The notes below the pieces were generated by a model. It saw nothing but the letters and a program-made list of their open reading frames with translations. It did not search any database and was not told the DNA's origin. This document shows, one piece after another, positions 20,411 to 34,301 of a DNA stretch of 60,500 nucleotides. Within the stretch, counting starts at the first letter, position 1. Each line of letters opens with the position of its first letter. Where the stretch lies: contig JACVTC010000013.1 of assembly GCA_016946835.1 (NCBI GenBank), forward strand, positions 547,001 through 607,500, read 5' to 3'. The translations under genes were made by a program, and so were the position numbers. The DNA comes from Neocallimastix lanati (nom. inval.) (Eukaryota > Neocallimastigomycota > Neocallimastigomycetes > Neocallimastigales > Neocallimastigaceae).

Positions 20411-20861
20411 TTTTTTTTTTTTTTTTCTTTTTTTTTTTTGATTTATAAAGACTTTAAAACATTTAAAGTCAGTTGAAATTGTAAACCTTTTTTTTTTTTT
20501 TTTTTTATGATTTAAAAAGTTTGAGACATTTATAGTTAAAGCCAGATAAATAAAATATTAAAAAAAACCTTTTTTTAGTTCCATGAGTAAAATGTGGAGT
20601 AAATGTGAACACAGTAGGAATGATTATTATTAATTATTTATTATTAGTGAAAATGATGAAATAATACAATACATGATGTAGTTTTTTTTTTTTTTTTTTC
20701 TTCCATTTTCTAAAGCAGTCCAATTCAGATATTAAAGCAACCGGATAAGCTTGAAAGAGGAGGGATGCTTGAATCACATTGTAAATATCATCGAGACAAA
20801 CCATGAAGAATTTACGAGATTTAAAAATTCATAACTCTAATAAAGTCCTCTGTTTAATAAT

Positions 20862-20896
<35 letters not shown>

Positions 20897-21946
20897 AACG
20901 TTAAAGTATCTGCTCTTATTTGAACCAAAAAAAAAAAAAAAAAGAGAGAGAGAGAGAGGAGCATAACATAAAACAAGATGAAGAATAAAAGAAATTTAAA
21001 AACATATTTCTTCAATGGGAAAAGAATAAATTTATTTCAATCATTCAGTACATCATTAATGAACAAATTGAATAAATTAGGAGATAGAGGGGAATGATTC
21101 GTTAATGATACTTTAATTATTTTCACTATCACTACTTATTACTTTAACTATTATTAACAATATTTTTTTTTTTTTTTATTGTTGTTATTATTATTAATAT
21201 GATATGTTCTATCGTTACTACTATCAAAATTTATATAAATATATATATACAAATATATATATATTAACAATAATTTTAGATTGTCAATTTAAATATAAAA
21301 ATAACATATAAAAAAATTATAAATAAATAAATAAACCTAATATAATAATTATATATATTTTCTTTTCATTTTATTTTATTTTTATTTTATTTTTTTGTTT
21401 TTTATTTATTTTTTTTTTTTTTTTTTATTTATTTATTTTTTTTTTTTTATTTTATTTTTTTTTTTTTTTTTAATTTTATTTTATTTTTTATTTTTTATTT
21501 TTTATTTTTTATTTTTTATAAAAAGAAAAAAAACCTTGAAAACTATTTTACTTTTTTTATTATTATTATTATTAATATTATTCTTTTATTTCGTTTTTAT
21601 TTTTGTGATTATTATTTATGTTTATTAATAAAGAAACACAATAATAATCATCTTTTTTATCTTTATTATTATTTTTATTTTATTTTTCTTCTTTTATCTT
21701 TTTTTTTTTTTTTTTTTTTTTTTTCTTTCTTTATTTTTATTTTTATTTTTATCTCCTTTTTTTTTTTTAATTTTTTAAAAAGATAAAAAATAATAAAAAT
21801 GAAAAGAAAGAAAAACTTACATATAATTTACCTTTTTAGTTAATAATAATAATAGTATAATATTATTATTACTACCATCTAATTTTATTATTATTATTAT
21901 TATTATTATATAGTTTTATATATATTTATTACTATTCCTTGAATAC

Positions 21947-21979
<33 letters not shown>

Positions 21980-22162
21980 CTAATGAAAATAAATCTTTTA
22001 AAAAGATTCATTGACTAAAAAAAAAAAAAAAAAATGTTATAAAAAAAAATAAAATAAAAAAAAAAAATGAAAAAGAATAATTAAAAAAAAAAAAAAAAAA
22101 AAAATGACATACTTATAAAATTATTTATAATAAAATTAAAAAAAAAAAAAAATATTAATAAT

Positions 22163-22193
<31 letters not shown>

Positions 22194-22720
22194 TATATAT
22201 AATAATAGATTTTTTTTGTTTTTGTTTTTGTTTTTATTAATTATTTAAAGTTATTCATAGGATATAATTATTTGTATTTTCAGTAAATCACTTATTTTAC
22301 TATTATTACAATATTTTTATTCTTTATTTTTATTTTAGATTTTTTTTTATTTTATTATCCATTTTTTTTTTTTTTTTTAATATTTTTTCTTTTTTCTTCT
22401 TTTTCTTTTTCCTTTTCTTTTTCTTTTTTTTTTTTTTTATCGTTATTAAAAAAAATAATAAAATTAGATTTACTTTTTTTTATTTTAATTTTTAAAAAAT
22501 CTCAATTTATATTAACAAAACTAGGTAATGAAAATTAAAAGAAAAAAAAATTAAAAATTTGAAATTATTATATAGATATTTAAAAGAAATTTTTTATCGT
22601 TGATTTTATCCTTTTCCTTTTAAAAGAAGAAAAATCTATATATATACTTATATCCCCTTCTTTTTCATCTCATTCATTATTTTATGAGTGGAAAAAAAAA
22701 AGAATAATTATTATTATTTA
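20411..22720. other. Gene-free T-rich intergenic region
   Basis: Dominated by poly(T), TTTTA repeats (21360-21520) and TTTTC runs, with moderately complex patches at 20580-20830 and 20960-21160. A 39-codon open frame (20978-21097) starts MKNKRNLKTY; it has no recognisable domain and is not called as a gene. The 3' end lies against the end of the SH3-protein gene on the minus strand. Confidence 0.5.
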
Positions 22721-24817
22721 TTACATATCATAACGATTTTGACTTTTATAACCATTGTTTACATAGTTATCATTAGAAGGTCTTCTATAATATTTATTTG
22801 CTGGACTTTTTGGTGAACCTCCTCTAAAGCTTCCATCTAATTAAAATAATAAGATCATAAATAAAAATTATTTAATTAATATATTATTTATTTTCAGAGA
22901 TTATATATTATTTGAAAATATTTTTACTTTTTTTTTTTTTTTTTATTCTTATTTTATATTAATTCAATTTTTCAAAATTATTTTTTTTCTTTTTTTTAAA
23001 AAAAAAAAATACTTACTTGTTCTAGAAGCATTACTATTATTTCTAGTATTAATTGGTCTTTGAGGACGACGTCCATTAGAATTATAATTAGAATAATTAC
23101 TTGAAGCACCGGAACTAGAGTGTAATAAAGGTTTTGTAGAATAAGCAGAACTTGTAGTACTTGTTGTATCAGAGTGGAAAATTGATTGTGGTTTTTGTAG
23201 TGGTGGTTGATCTAAAGAGCCTAACTTATTCTTTGGTATATAACCTTCCTTTTTAGTATCAATATTGTAACAAAGAGTCCAACCATCTTCAAATGATTTT
23301 ATTAACTTTACTAAATGACCATTTTCTACAACTAATTCATCGTTTCTTTGTGGGGTGAATTTACGTACAATTTTAAAAGTCTTGAATTTTTCATATTCTT
23401 CTGGAACAGTTCTCCTGTTAAATGATGGAGACGTTTTAATAGCTGATGGACTACTATCTTCATTCATATGTTTCTTCAATAAATCAGAATAATTTTGTTG
23501 TTCCTCAAACGTAATAGATGTAATACGTTTTGGTTCTTCTTGAACGGAAAGGAAACCATTACTACCGGCGCCGGCCTCCTTTGATGGTGAATTTTCGTTG
23601 GTATTCCAATTACTTAAATAATTAGTGTTTGGATTGGAAATATTAGTATTAAATGGTTGTCCGATAGAGAATGTATCCTTTTGATCATTATTACTTAATC
23701 CAATATATGGTTCAGAAACCATTTTCATATCCTTATCACTAGATGAGTATCTATAACTATTATCATTACCTCTACCTCTTCTATACATAACCACTCCTAC
23801 GATAATTACAATTAAAAGTAAAGCACCTGCCCCAACACCAATTATTATCCATTTATAGTCTTGGAAGAAACTTGAACCAGCACCTTTTATTTAATAAATT
23901 ATCATAGCAATTTAAATTTATTTGTTAGTATATGGTTTGTATAAATATTTTTTCCATACCCGAATATATAATCTATTTATTATATATATATTTCTACTTT
24001 TTTTATATTATTTTAATAAAACTTTTTTTTTATTCTATATAAATTTCCCTCTCTTTTCTTTTAATTTTTTATAATTTTTTTAATATATCAGATATCTTTA
24101 TCATTAATACACTATTTTTCTTTCATATTTATTATTTTATTCTACTTTGTCTATTTATTGAAAATTTATAACTATTTATCATATTTCATATTATCTATTT
24201 ATTGTATATTTTATTCCTTCATTGATTCTATTTATTATCCATTTTTTTTATTCCTCCCATAACTAATTATTATTTTTATATTTCTTTTTTTTTTGCTTTA
24301 TTCTTTTTTTATTTTTATTTTTTAAAAAATATATATTAAAAAGTATTTATTTATGTATATTTATTTATATTAATTTTTATTTATTTATTTATTTACTTTG
24401 AGTGGCCTTATCTTTAGTTTTAAATTCATATTTTTGTAATGGACCCTTTTTACCATTATAATAGTTAACAAGATCATCTGGGGTAGAAGAAATTGTTTCT
24501 TTACCATATTTTTGAGTATCTGGTAAAGCACAATTTCCACCTGGATAAATAATTTTTTCTGCAACATATGTACCTTGAAAAGTACTAAGTTTATTTGTTT
24601 CTGATGGTGATTGTTGTACACCATTAGCATCTTGTATATAAACTACTACTTTAGTACAATGTTCACCAATAGCAATTTTTTTATCCTTAAATTCATCACT
24701 TGGAGTGAAAAAATAAGCTTTACCAGTACTTTCAAAATCTTTTTTATATATATTTACGTCTGCAGCAAAAGTACTGACTAAAGTAATAAAAAATAATACA
24801 ATGGATAGACACCTCAT
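22721..24817 (-). CDS. Type I membrane protein with cytoplasmic SH3 domain (3 exons)
   Basis: Exons on the minus strand: 24817-24397, 23883-23017, 22836-22721, giving 467 residues with GT-AG introns, both phase 1. Residues 1-19 (MRCLSIVLFFITLVSTFAA) are a signal peptide. The extracellular part (about 20-150) has two Cys (GEHCTK, GGNCAL) that may pair. A membrane segment WIIIGVGAGALLLLIVIIVG follows at about 152-174, then basic YRRGRG as a stop-transfer. The cytoplasmic tail is Ser/Asn-rich with an SH3 domain at about 308-361 (FTPQRNDEL, EDGWTLC, KEGYIPKNKL match the usual ALYDF..DELS, WW and G.FP.NYV positions). The tail ends NRYDM after an Arg/Gly/Asn-rich region. The layout (signal peptide, ectodomain, TM, SH3) recalls fungal cell-polarity or surface adaptors such as Fus1-like proteins; the true function is unknown. 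Confidence 0.87.
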
Positions 24818-25855
24818 GTTGAAATTATTTGTTATATATATATACTTCTAGGAAATTTAGATTATAATCTTTTTATTTTTAAATTGGTTTTATTGTATGT
24901 ATTATTATTGATTTTATTTACTTTTTTTTTTGAAAGTTTCTTTTTTAAAATACTTATTAGTTTATACAATGTATATTACTCTATATATATTTATAATTAT
25001 ATACGTAAAATAAATGGTTAATTATTGGTAAATTCTTTATATTTTTTATAAATATTTTTTTATTATTTATATATATATATCAACAGTAATTATTTCTAAC
25101 TTCATTTTTATTAAAGTATAATAATATATATAAATTGACAATATAACATTTTAATAACTATCTATATTTAAATTTTTATTAGTTTTATATACATGTATAT
25201 ATATTTTTAATAACTTTTAATATAATACTCCAATTCTATAATATATACATTTATTATTGTATATTGGTAAAAAAAAAAAAAAAAAAAAAAAAAAACACTT
25301 TTCTATCAATTACAAACTTTCTTTTTTTCTTCTTTTTTCTTATTTTACATTTATATCAATAATTCAATTTCTGTTTTACATTTAAAATTTATTTTTTTAA
25401 ATAATATATAAAAAAAATATTTATTTGAAAATAAAATATTATAATACCTACATTTATTATTAATTAATTATTAAATTTTATTATTATTATTATTACTTAT
25501 GTTTAAATATACATTCTATATTTATTGATTTATATTTTATTTTATTTATTAACTTTAAATTAACTAATTTTTTATTATTATTATTATTTTTTGATTATGT
25601 TTTACTATTATTATGAATTATTTTTTTTTATTTTATATTATTTTTTTTTATTTATGTATAATTTTTCATTAAAATTATATATATATTTTTATTATTTTTA
25701 TTATTTTTTTTTATTATTATTATTATTATTTATTTATTTTTAAATTATTGTATTTATTTTATTTTTATCTACACATCTATTTCTATTTTAATTGATTTTT
25801 ATCTATTAAAATTAAAAAAAATAGATGAGCTAATCTATGATTATTTGATTTTTTT

Positions 25856-25898
<43 letters not shown>

Positions 25899-27381
25899 AC
25901 GTAAAAAAAAAATTTTTTTTATTTTAATACTTAAAATTAATAATAAAAACTGTTTTTTTTCATTTATTTATTTATTTATTTATTATTATTATTAGTGATT
26001 TATTTATTTATTGATTTATTTATTTATTTAGTATTATTGATTTAATGTACAAAAAAAACTTTTTTTTATATTTATTCCATTTAATTAGATTATATTCATA
26101 TTATATGGAGATTTATTCTATTCTTCTATAAATCCTATATTGAAAAATTTTTTAATATTTAATAAATAATATTAATTAATGAAAAGAAACCTTATTTAAT
26201 AGTAAATTGGTATCACTCTCCAGCGTTGTATCACCTTACCTAATTGATGAATGAACAGTAGAAATTCTATTTCATTAATGAGTTCACTATATATTACAGT
26301 ATACTGTGATATATTGCCTCATTTTCAAACCTAAAGAAAATTTGAATACAAAGACCAAAAAAGGATTTTTTCATAGTTTTGAACAAAATAAATATAAATT
26401 ATAAAAAAATAGATAAAAATAATAAGTAAATAAATAAATATTAGTAAATATTAGTAAATAAATAAATAAATATAAATATATATAAGTAAATAAATAAATA
26501 TAAATATATATAAGTAAATAAATAAATATAAGTAAATAAATAATTAAGTATTGGTAAATATTGGTAAATGAATAAATAAATAGTGATAAATATATTTTAA
26601 TATACTCCAATATAAACTTTTAAATATAGCATAGTTGTATGTGTCTATATTTAAATTATAAAATAAATATAAAAATTATATAATTAATATTATAAATATA
26701 ACTTATATAACTATAAATATAGCCTAAATAATAACTTATATAACTATAAATATAGCTTACATAATAACTTATATAACTATAAATATAGCTTACATAATAA
26801 ATTATATAACTATAAATATAGCCTACATAATAAATTATATAACTATGAATATAAAAGTTATATAATTGATTATTTAAATATAACTTTTACAATAAATTAT
26901 ACAATTTATATTTATAATAGATGTATATATAATTCTATATAGGAATACTAATTGATTGATTGATGAATCTAATTCATTTTTATTATTGAATAAACTCTGT
27001 TAATATAAGAATAACACAATAAATTAAATGTTTTGTTTTGTTTTTTTAAATTATTTAATTAAGAAACATCCATCATCCATAACCACAAAGCAACAAAGTA
27101 ATAACCAACAAAACAACAAACAAAGTAACAAACAAACAAAAAGAATCTTTTATTAAATAAATAATAACAAGAAATGTGATCATTGAAGGAAGTAAGGAAG
27201 GAAAGTCATTCTAAAATTATTCAAAGTCGGTATAATGCAATAAAAGAATCTCTAATCTCTATTTACCAATGCCTTGGCTATAATAGAATGTCATTCTTGA
27301 TACATAAAAAAGGAGTATTCTTGTCATGTCTTAAAAATCATCATTGAATCGATTTACATTTATATATATATATAAATGATT

Positions 27382-27429
<48 letters not shown>

Positions 27430-28800
27430 CTAAAATATACAATAAAACAAGTAAATAAAGTCTTTTTTTTTATTACTCTATTTTACTTTTATATGTAATA
27501 ATTTTATTTTTTTATTGTTATTGTTATTGTTATTGCTATTACTATTATTATTTGAAACTTATTAATAGACAGATAACATCATTATTATATTATTATTATA
27601 TGAACTTCAATAATTCTATAAGAAAAAATAAAAAAAAGAAAAAAGAAAAGAAACCTGAAAATAAAAAATTATAAATCAAAAGCAATTGAGAAAATTAAAC
27701 AACATAAATAAATTAAACTACTTCCTAAATGTGGAATGAGGATAGTAGAAGGCAAATGTATATAAGGAGGTCATTCACCTGAAAAGACAAATTCCTTGTG
27801 GTTGAAGTTGTGGTTATGGAGATGGTAAATGTTAAAGCCACCACAAAAATAATAAATAATAAAAGGATTATTTATTAATATATAATAAATAATAAATAAT
27901 AAATAATAAATAAATTAAAAATAATTGATGACTGATATTCCAATTTATTTATTTATTTATTTATTATTTATTTAGATTTTTGTTATTTATTTATTTAAAA
28001 TTTATTTAATTATTTATTTTTATAATAATTTTGAATATTTTATATTATTTTAAATTTTAGTTTATATGAAGTGTGAAACATCTCCAGTCTCTAATGAAAT
28101 AAAAATTTACACAACAAAAATATATCTATTAAATTAAAAAGGTTAGGTTATTTTTAATTATATATCAAATAATTTAAAATTTAAAAAAAATACAAAAAAA
28201 AATTAAAATTTAAATTATGAAATATAATTCAATTTAAATTGAATATATATTACAATATATTAAATAAATCAAACAGAATACACTGTATTATATTACATAA
28301 TAATTAAATTAAATAAATAGAATAGAATATATTTAATAAAATTATGTAACATCAATTGAATATAAAACTAAATATAACCTTTAATGAATATAAATTTGTT
28401 TCTGAATTGTAAAAAAAAAGTATTAAATATTAAATACTATTTATTATAATATATAAATTATATTTATTATAATATAAATATTATATTTTATATAAGACAT
28501 AAATTATATTTATTAAAATATAAATATTATATTTATTATAATATATAAATTATATTTATTATAATATAAATATTACATTTATTATAATATATAAATTATA
28601 TTTATTATAATATATAAATTATATTTGTTATATTACATTATTGTATATTATTTATATTATATTATGTATATTATATATAATATTTGTATAAAATTATTTA
28701 TTTTAGAGTATAATAAATATACTATTTATGTAATATTATATCATTTATATTAATAATGTAAAATAAATATATTAATATATACAAATATAGAAAACTATTT
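24818..28800. other. Gene-free AT-rich region upstream of the SH3-protein gene
   Basis: No coding region was supported on either strand. It contains poly(A) tracts (25269-25295, 25861-25896, 27386-27427), TTTA-type repeats around 25970-26030 and 26405-26590, and a few mixed-composition patches (26215-26345, 27060-27350, 27700-27850) that show no protein family, tRNA or rRNA signal. The immediate upstream part presumably holds the promoter of the minus-strand SH3-protein gene. Confidence 0.5.
26699..26850. repeat. 33-bp tandem repeat, about 4.5 copies
   Basis: The unit AATAACTTATATAACTATAA+ATATAGCTTACAT recurs with few changes (AACTTA/AAATTA, GCTTAC/GCCTAC/GCCTAA) across about 150 bp of the satellite-rich intergenic region. 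Confidence 0.9.
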
Positions 28801-28928
28801 TTACTTATTTATTTACTTATTATTTATTTATTTATTCATTATTTATAATTATTTCTTGGTTATTTATTTATTATTCATTATTTAATTATAATTATTTCTT
28901 GGTTATTTATTTATTATTAATTTATATA

Positions 28929-29400
28929 TGTATTGTTTAATTATAATTATTTATTTATTATTTATTTAATATTTATTTATTATTTATTTATTTATTTATT
29001 TATGTATTATTTATTTATTTATTTATGTATTATTTATTTATGTATTGTTTAATTATAATTATTTATTTATTATTTATTTATTATTTATTTAATATTTATT
29101 TATTATTTATTTATTTATTTATTTATGTATTATTTATTTATTTATTTATGTATTATTTATTTATGTATTGTTTAATTATAATTATTTATTTATTATTTAT
29201 TTATTATTTATTTAATATTTATTTATTATTTATTTATTTATTTATTTATGTATTATTTATTTATTTATTTATGTATTATTTATTTATGTATTGTTTAATT
29301 ATAATTATTTATTTATTATTTATTTATTATTTATTTATTATTTATTTATTATTTATTTATTATTTATTATTTATTATTTATTTATTTAATTATATCTTGG
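28929..29400. repeat. 123-bp higher-order tandem repeat of TTTA-type sequence
   Basis: The marker TGTATTGTTTAATTATAATT recurs at 28929, 29041, 29164 and 29287. The last three starts are exactly 123 bp apart and the intervening sequence is almost identical. Because 123 is a multiple of three, the array creates a 137-codon open frame from 29025 that is not believed to be a gene. Confidence 0.92.
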
Positions 29401-30839
29401 CTATTCATTTATTATTTATTTATTTATGTATTATTTAATTATAATTATTTCTTGATTATTTATTTATTATTTATTATTTTATATATCTAATTTAAATTAT
29501 TTATTTATAATTTATTTATTTATTCATTTATTTATATTGTCCTTTTGATGCTAGTCTTAAAAATAAATATCTAAATATTGACTGTAAACTTTAATTTTTA
29601 ATTTTTTTTTTTTGTTGTTGATTATTTTATGGTCATTTTTGATTTTTATTGGATGGATGGATGAAACCTTTTCTCTTTTGAAAGGGAAAGGAAGAATTTA
29701 ATGAAAGATTACTAGAATATAATAGGACAGAGTTCAATTCTCTCTGCTGCTGTCACTACTTCCATTAATATTTCTAATGAAATGGGTTACCACTATAGTG
29801 CCATACAAAGCAAAAAAAAAAAAAAAAAAAAGGAACAGCTGTGTTTAATGATTAGAATTAGTATTGAGCTTCATCGCTCAAGAATTTAAAATCGTCATAA
29901 AATAATGTAAGACTCTTTTGATTTAATGCTACCAAAAGAAAATATTTTTAAAATATTTATTTGAATAATAAAACAAAAAAAAAAAAGAAATGAAAAAGAA
30001 AAAGAAAAAAAAACTATACAATTTAAATTTGAATGTGAAATAATTTATCCTCAATACTTTTTAAACATAAAATAGTATCTTTTTCAATAATATTTAATAA
30101 AATTTAAATTTATAATTATAAAATATTAAATAAAACAAAAGATTAGAATCAAAAGAAAAGTAAAAATAAAAAAAATTAAAAAAAAAAAAGCTACTCAATA
30201 AAAGTAATTCATTCATTATTTTCTTTTTCTTAATCATATCATAAAAGGCTTTTTCTTCTACTTCTTCTTCTTCTTCTAAAGTTCACTTGAATTTTACTTC
30301 TAACCAAGATTTTACCAAAAATTTTAATTATAAAAATACATAAAATATAAAGTATAAAAATCAATCCATCATCAAATAACAATCACTCATTGACCAATAA
30401 GAATGCAGCAAAAATTAATTAATTTTTTTCTGTTTTTTAAATTTTTTTTTAAATTTTTTTAAATTTTTTTTAAATTTTTTTTAAAATTTTTTTTAAATTT
30501 TAAAAATATAATTAAAATTAAATTAAAATTAAATTAAAATTAAATTAAAATTAAAAAATTAATTAATTAATTAATTATTTTTTTGATGGAATCCTTCAAT
30601 ATTAAATTAATTATGAAAAAGCTTAACCCTTAATTTAATTTAATTGTGATGGATTTTGTTTTTAATCTCATTATTTTATTTACATAATTGGAATAATTAA
30701 TAATGGAATAATGGAATAATCATTAATCAATAATTGAATAAACAATAATTAAATCATTGATTAAGTAAATAACAATAGTAATAATAAATAATAAATAATA
30801 AACAATGATACAAAAAGTATTTATATATAAATAATAACA

Positions 30840-31900
30840 AGAGTATTTATTAATAAATAATAAATAATAAAATGAATAAAAAAGATTATTAATAAATAAT
30901 TGAATAATAAATAATAAATAATAAATAATAAATAATAAATAATAAATAAATAATAAATAATAAATAATAAATAATAAATAATAAATAATAAATAATAAAT
31001 AATAATTAAATAATTGAATAATAAATAATAAATATTTGAATAATAAATAATAAATATTTGAATAATAAATAATTGAATAATAAATAATTGAATAATAAAT
31101 AATTGAATAATAAATAATAAATAATAAATAATAAATAATAAAAAGAGTATTTATTAATAAATAATAAATAATAAATAATAAATAATAAAAAGAGTATTTA
31201 TTAATAAATAATAAATAATAAATAATAAATAATAAATAATAAATAATAAATAATAAAAAGAGTATTTATTAATAAATAATAAATAATAAATAATAAATAA
31301 TAAATAATAAATAATAAATAATAAAAAGAGTATTTATTAATAAATAATAAATAATAAATAATAAATAATAAATAATAAATAATAAATAATAAATAATAAA
31401 TAATAAAAAGAGTATTTATTAATAAATAATAAATAATAAATAATAAATAATAAATAATAAATAATAAATAATAAATAATAAATAATAAATAGTAAATAAT
31501 AAATAATAAATAATAATTAATAAATTATAAATAATTGAATAATAAATAATTAAATAATAAATAATAAAAAGAGTATTTATTAATAAATAATAAATAATAA
31601 ATAATAAATAATAAATAATAAATAATAAATAATAAAAAGAGTATTTATTAATAAATAATAAATAATAAATAATAAATAATAAATAATAAAAAGAGTATTT
31701 ATTAATAAATAATAAATAATAAATAATAAAAAGAGTATTTATTAATAAATAATAAATAAATGAATAATAAATAATAAATAATAAATAATAAATAATAAAT
31801 AATAAATAATAAATAATAAATAATAAATAATAAATAATAAATAATAAATAATAAATAATTAAATAATAAATAATAAATAATAAATAATTGAATAATTACA
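30840..31900. repeat. (AATAAAT)n heptanucleotide satellite with interspersed palindromic module, forward orientation
   Basis: About 1 kb of nearly pure AATAAAT heptamers. It is interrupted at least nine times between 31.1 and 31.75 kb by AAAAAGAGTATTTATTAATA+AATA, whose last 16 bases (TATTTATTAATAAATA) are a perfect palindrome. The same module recurs elsewhere in the gene-free region in both orientations. Confidence 0.95.
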
Positions 31901-32111
31901 GGTAAATAATTAATAATACCATAATTAAATAAAAGTTAATTCAAGAGTGAGTGAACATAATTAATTCATAAAATGAAAGTATTAAAGTGTTAACCAGCCT
32001 AATTTATTTAATAATAAGCATTCAAAAAGAGAGAATGAATCAATGAAAAGTAAACTAAACTTAACTAAAATATATAAATATAAACATAAATAATATTAAA
32101 GAATATTATTA

Positions 32112-32245
32112 TAAAATATAAATATAATTATAAAATATAAATATAATTATAAAATATAAATATAATTATAAAATATAAATATAATTATAAAATATAAATA
32201 TAATTATAAAATATAAATATAATTATAAAATATAAATATAAATAA
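32112..32245. repeat. 19-bp tandem repeat, about 7 copies
   Basis: The unit AAAATATAAATATAATTAT is repeated without change about seven times, then flanked by A-rich DNA. Confidence 0.93.
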
Positions 32246-32464
32246 AAAAACAATAAAATTTATTCATTCCATCATGATTAATTATTTATATGCATTGAAT
32301 TTCTTAATGTTTATCTTATTGTATTTATTTAATTAAATACTAAAGAAAAAAAAAAAAAAAAAAAAAAGAAAAAGATAAAAAATAGTTAATAATTTAAAAT
32401 AGAAAACAAAAGACATGACATATCACCTTTCCTTTTCTCTTTTCTATTTAAATCTGAAATAAAT

Positions 32465-33120
32465 AATTATTTATTATTTATTATTTATTATTTATTATTT
32501 ATTATTCAATTATTTATTATTTATTATTTATTATTTATTATTTATTATTTATTATTTATTATTTATTATTCATTTATTTATTATTTATTAATAAATACTC
32601 TTTTTATTATTTATTATTTATTAATAAATACTCTTTTTATTATTTATTATTTATTAATAAATACTCTTTTTAGGTATTATTTAATTATTTATTATTTATT
32701 ATTATTTATTTATTATTTATTATTTATTATTTCCATACTGTTGTATAGTTTATGTTTTATTTTTGTTTTGCTTTGTTTTGCTTTGTTCAGTCAAAATACT
32801 TTCTATTATTGTTATTGTTTTGCTTTTTATTTATTTTTTTTATTTATTTTTTGTTTATTTTTTTTTTGTTTTTTTGTTTTCATTTTTGGCTTTTTAAACT
32901 TCTTCTTACTAATTAACTTTATTTCTTAATGTATTTCTCTCTATTATTTATATTTATTATTTATTATTCAATTATTTATTATTTATTATTTATTATTTAT
33001 TATTTATTATTCAATTATTAATAAATACTCTTTTTATTATTCAATTATTTATTATTTATTAATAATTATTAATAAATACTCTTTATTATTTATTATTCAA
33101 TTATTTATTTATTATTATTC
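32465..33120. repeat. (ATTTATT)n satellite with palindromic module, reverse orientation
   Basis: The complement of the array at 30.8-31.9 kb: ATTTATT heptamers with the module now reading TATTTATTAATAAATACTCT+TTTT at about 32585, 32622, 32652, 33021 and 33060. It faces the forward array across about 0.5 kb, so the two form a long imperfect inverted repeat. An interruption at 32735-32935 is T-rich and non-repetitive. Confidence 0.93.
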
Positions 33121-33996
33121 AATTATTTAATTTTTTTTTTTCTCATTATTTTATTCATAAAGTCATTGATTTATTTAATAATTAATTGATTTATTCATTA
33201 ATTTAATAATTTATTGATTTATTTAATAATTTATTGATTTATTCACTAAAATTTATAATATTTATTTCATTATTAATTATTTATTCGTTTGTACAACCCA
33301 TTTATTTATTTATTAATTGTTATATTCTTTTACTTATTTATATAGAATTGTTACAAGTAAAATATAAAAAAAAAAAAGATAATAAATGAATATATAAATA
33401 AAATTAGTTTTTTTTTTTTTTTAATTTGTTCCTACTTTAATTAAATTTTTTTGTTTTAAAGTAAATAGATAAAGTGTACACTGCAATATATGGTAGAATA
33501 AATTTCTAATTCAAATGAAATAAACCAATAGATGAAAGTCTTTATCAAGAAAAGAATAAAATGTAACTTTATTTAATAATGAAATGGGCATAGCCCATGT
33601 TTTTAATATATTTAAAATAAATTAAAAAATTTAAAAATTAAAAATTTAAAGAAAATGAAAAATTAATGCAATAGAATTAAAACATTAAATAAAAATTTTT
33701 ATTTAGTAAATAAATTAAATGTAAACTTTAATTAATAATATTTTATTTTTTCTTGTCATCTATTCACATAATAATATAAAAAGAAGAAAAAATTATAATA
33801 ATTAAAGTTAATGAATAAATTAGGCATGACTTCATTAAACTTTCATTTAATTAAATAAATGTTTAATTAAAAAAAAAAAAGAGAAAAAGAAAAAATATTT
33901 TACATATATAAAAATACGTTGTACAAAATTGATTGTACAACAAAAGTAAATTAAAAAAGAAATAAACATTTTTCTTTTTTGTTTTGATATAATATA

Positions 33997-34047
<51 letters not shown>

Positions 34048-34300
34048 AATATATTTAAATAAATAAAGTATAAATAAACTATAAATAAATGAATGAATAA
34101 ATTATACAATAATAAATGATACAAAATAAAAAATTTAAAAAATTCTCTCTTATCATATTCATATTAATATATATATAGATAAAAGACATCATGAATATCA
34201 TGTATATAATAAATTATGTAATTATTAATTTATTAATTAATTATTTATTAATTAATTATTTATTAATTTAATAATATTTATATTTATTATCTCTATTGAT
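33121..34300. other. Gene-free AT-rich spacer inside the satellite region
   Basis: Short repeats (TTATTGATTTATTTAATAAT at about 33165-33245, AAATA run at 34003-34048) and homopolymers. There is no coding signal. A small palindrome ATGGGCATAGCCCAT is present at about 33586-33600. Confidence 0.5.
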
Positions 34301-34301
34301 T

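Noticed and set aside
20978-21097. 39-codon small ORF (MKNKRNLKTY...)
   Set aside because: Length is within chance, no homology recognised, no splice or promoter support; noted in the intergenic entry only.
29025-29438. 137-codon plus-strand frame rich in Tyr/Leu/Ile
   Set aside because: It exists only because the 123-bp repeat unit is a multiple of three; composition is that of TTTA repeats.
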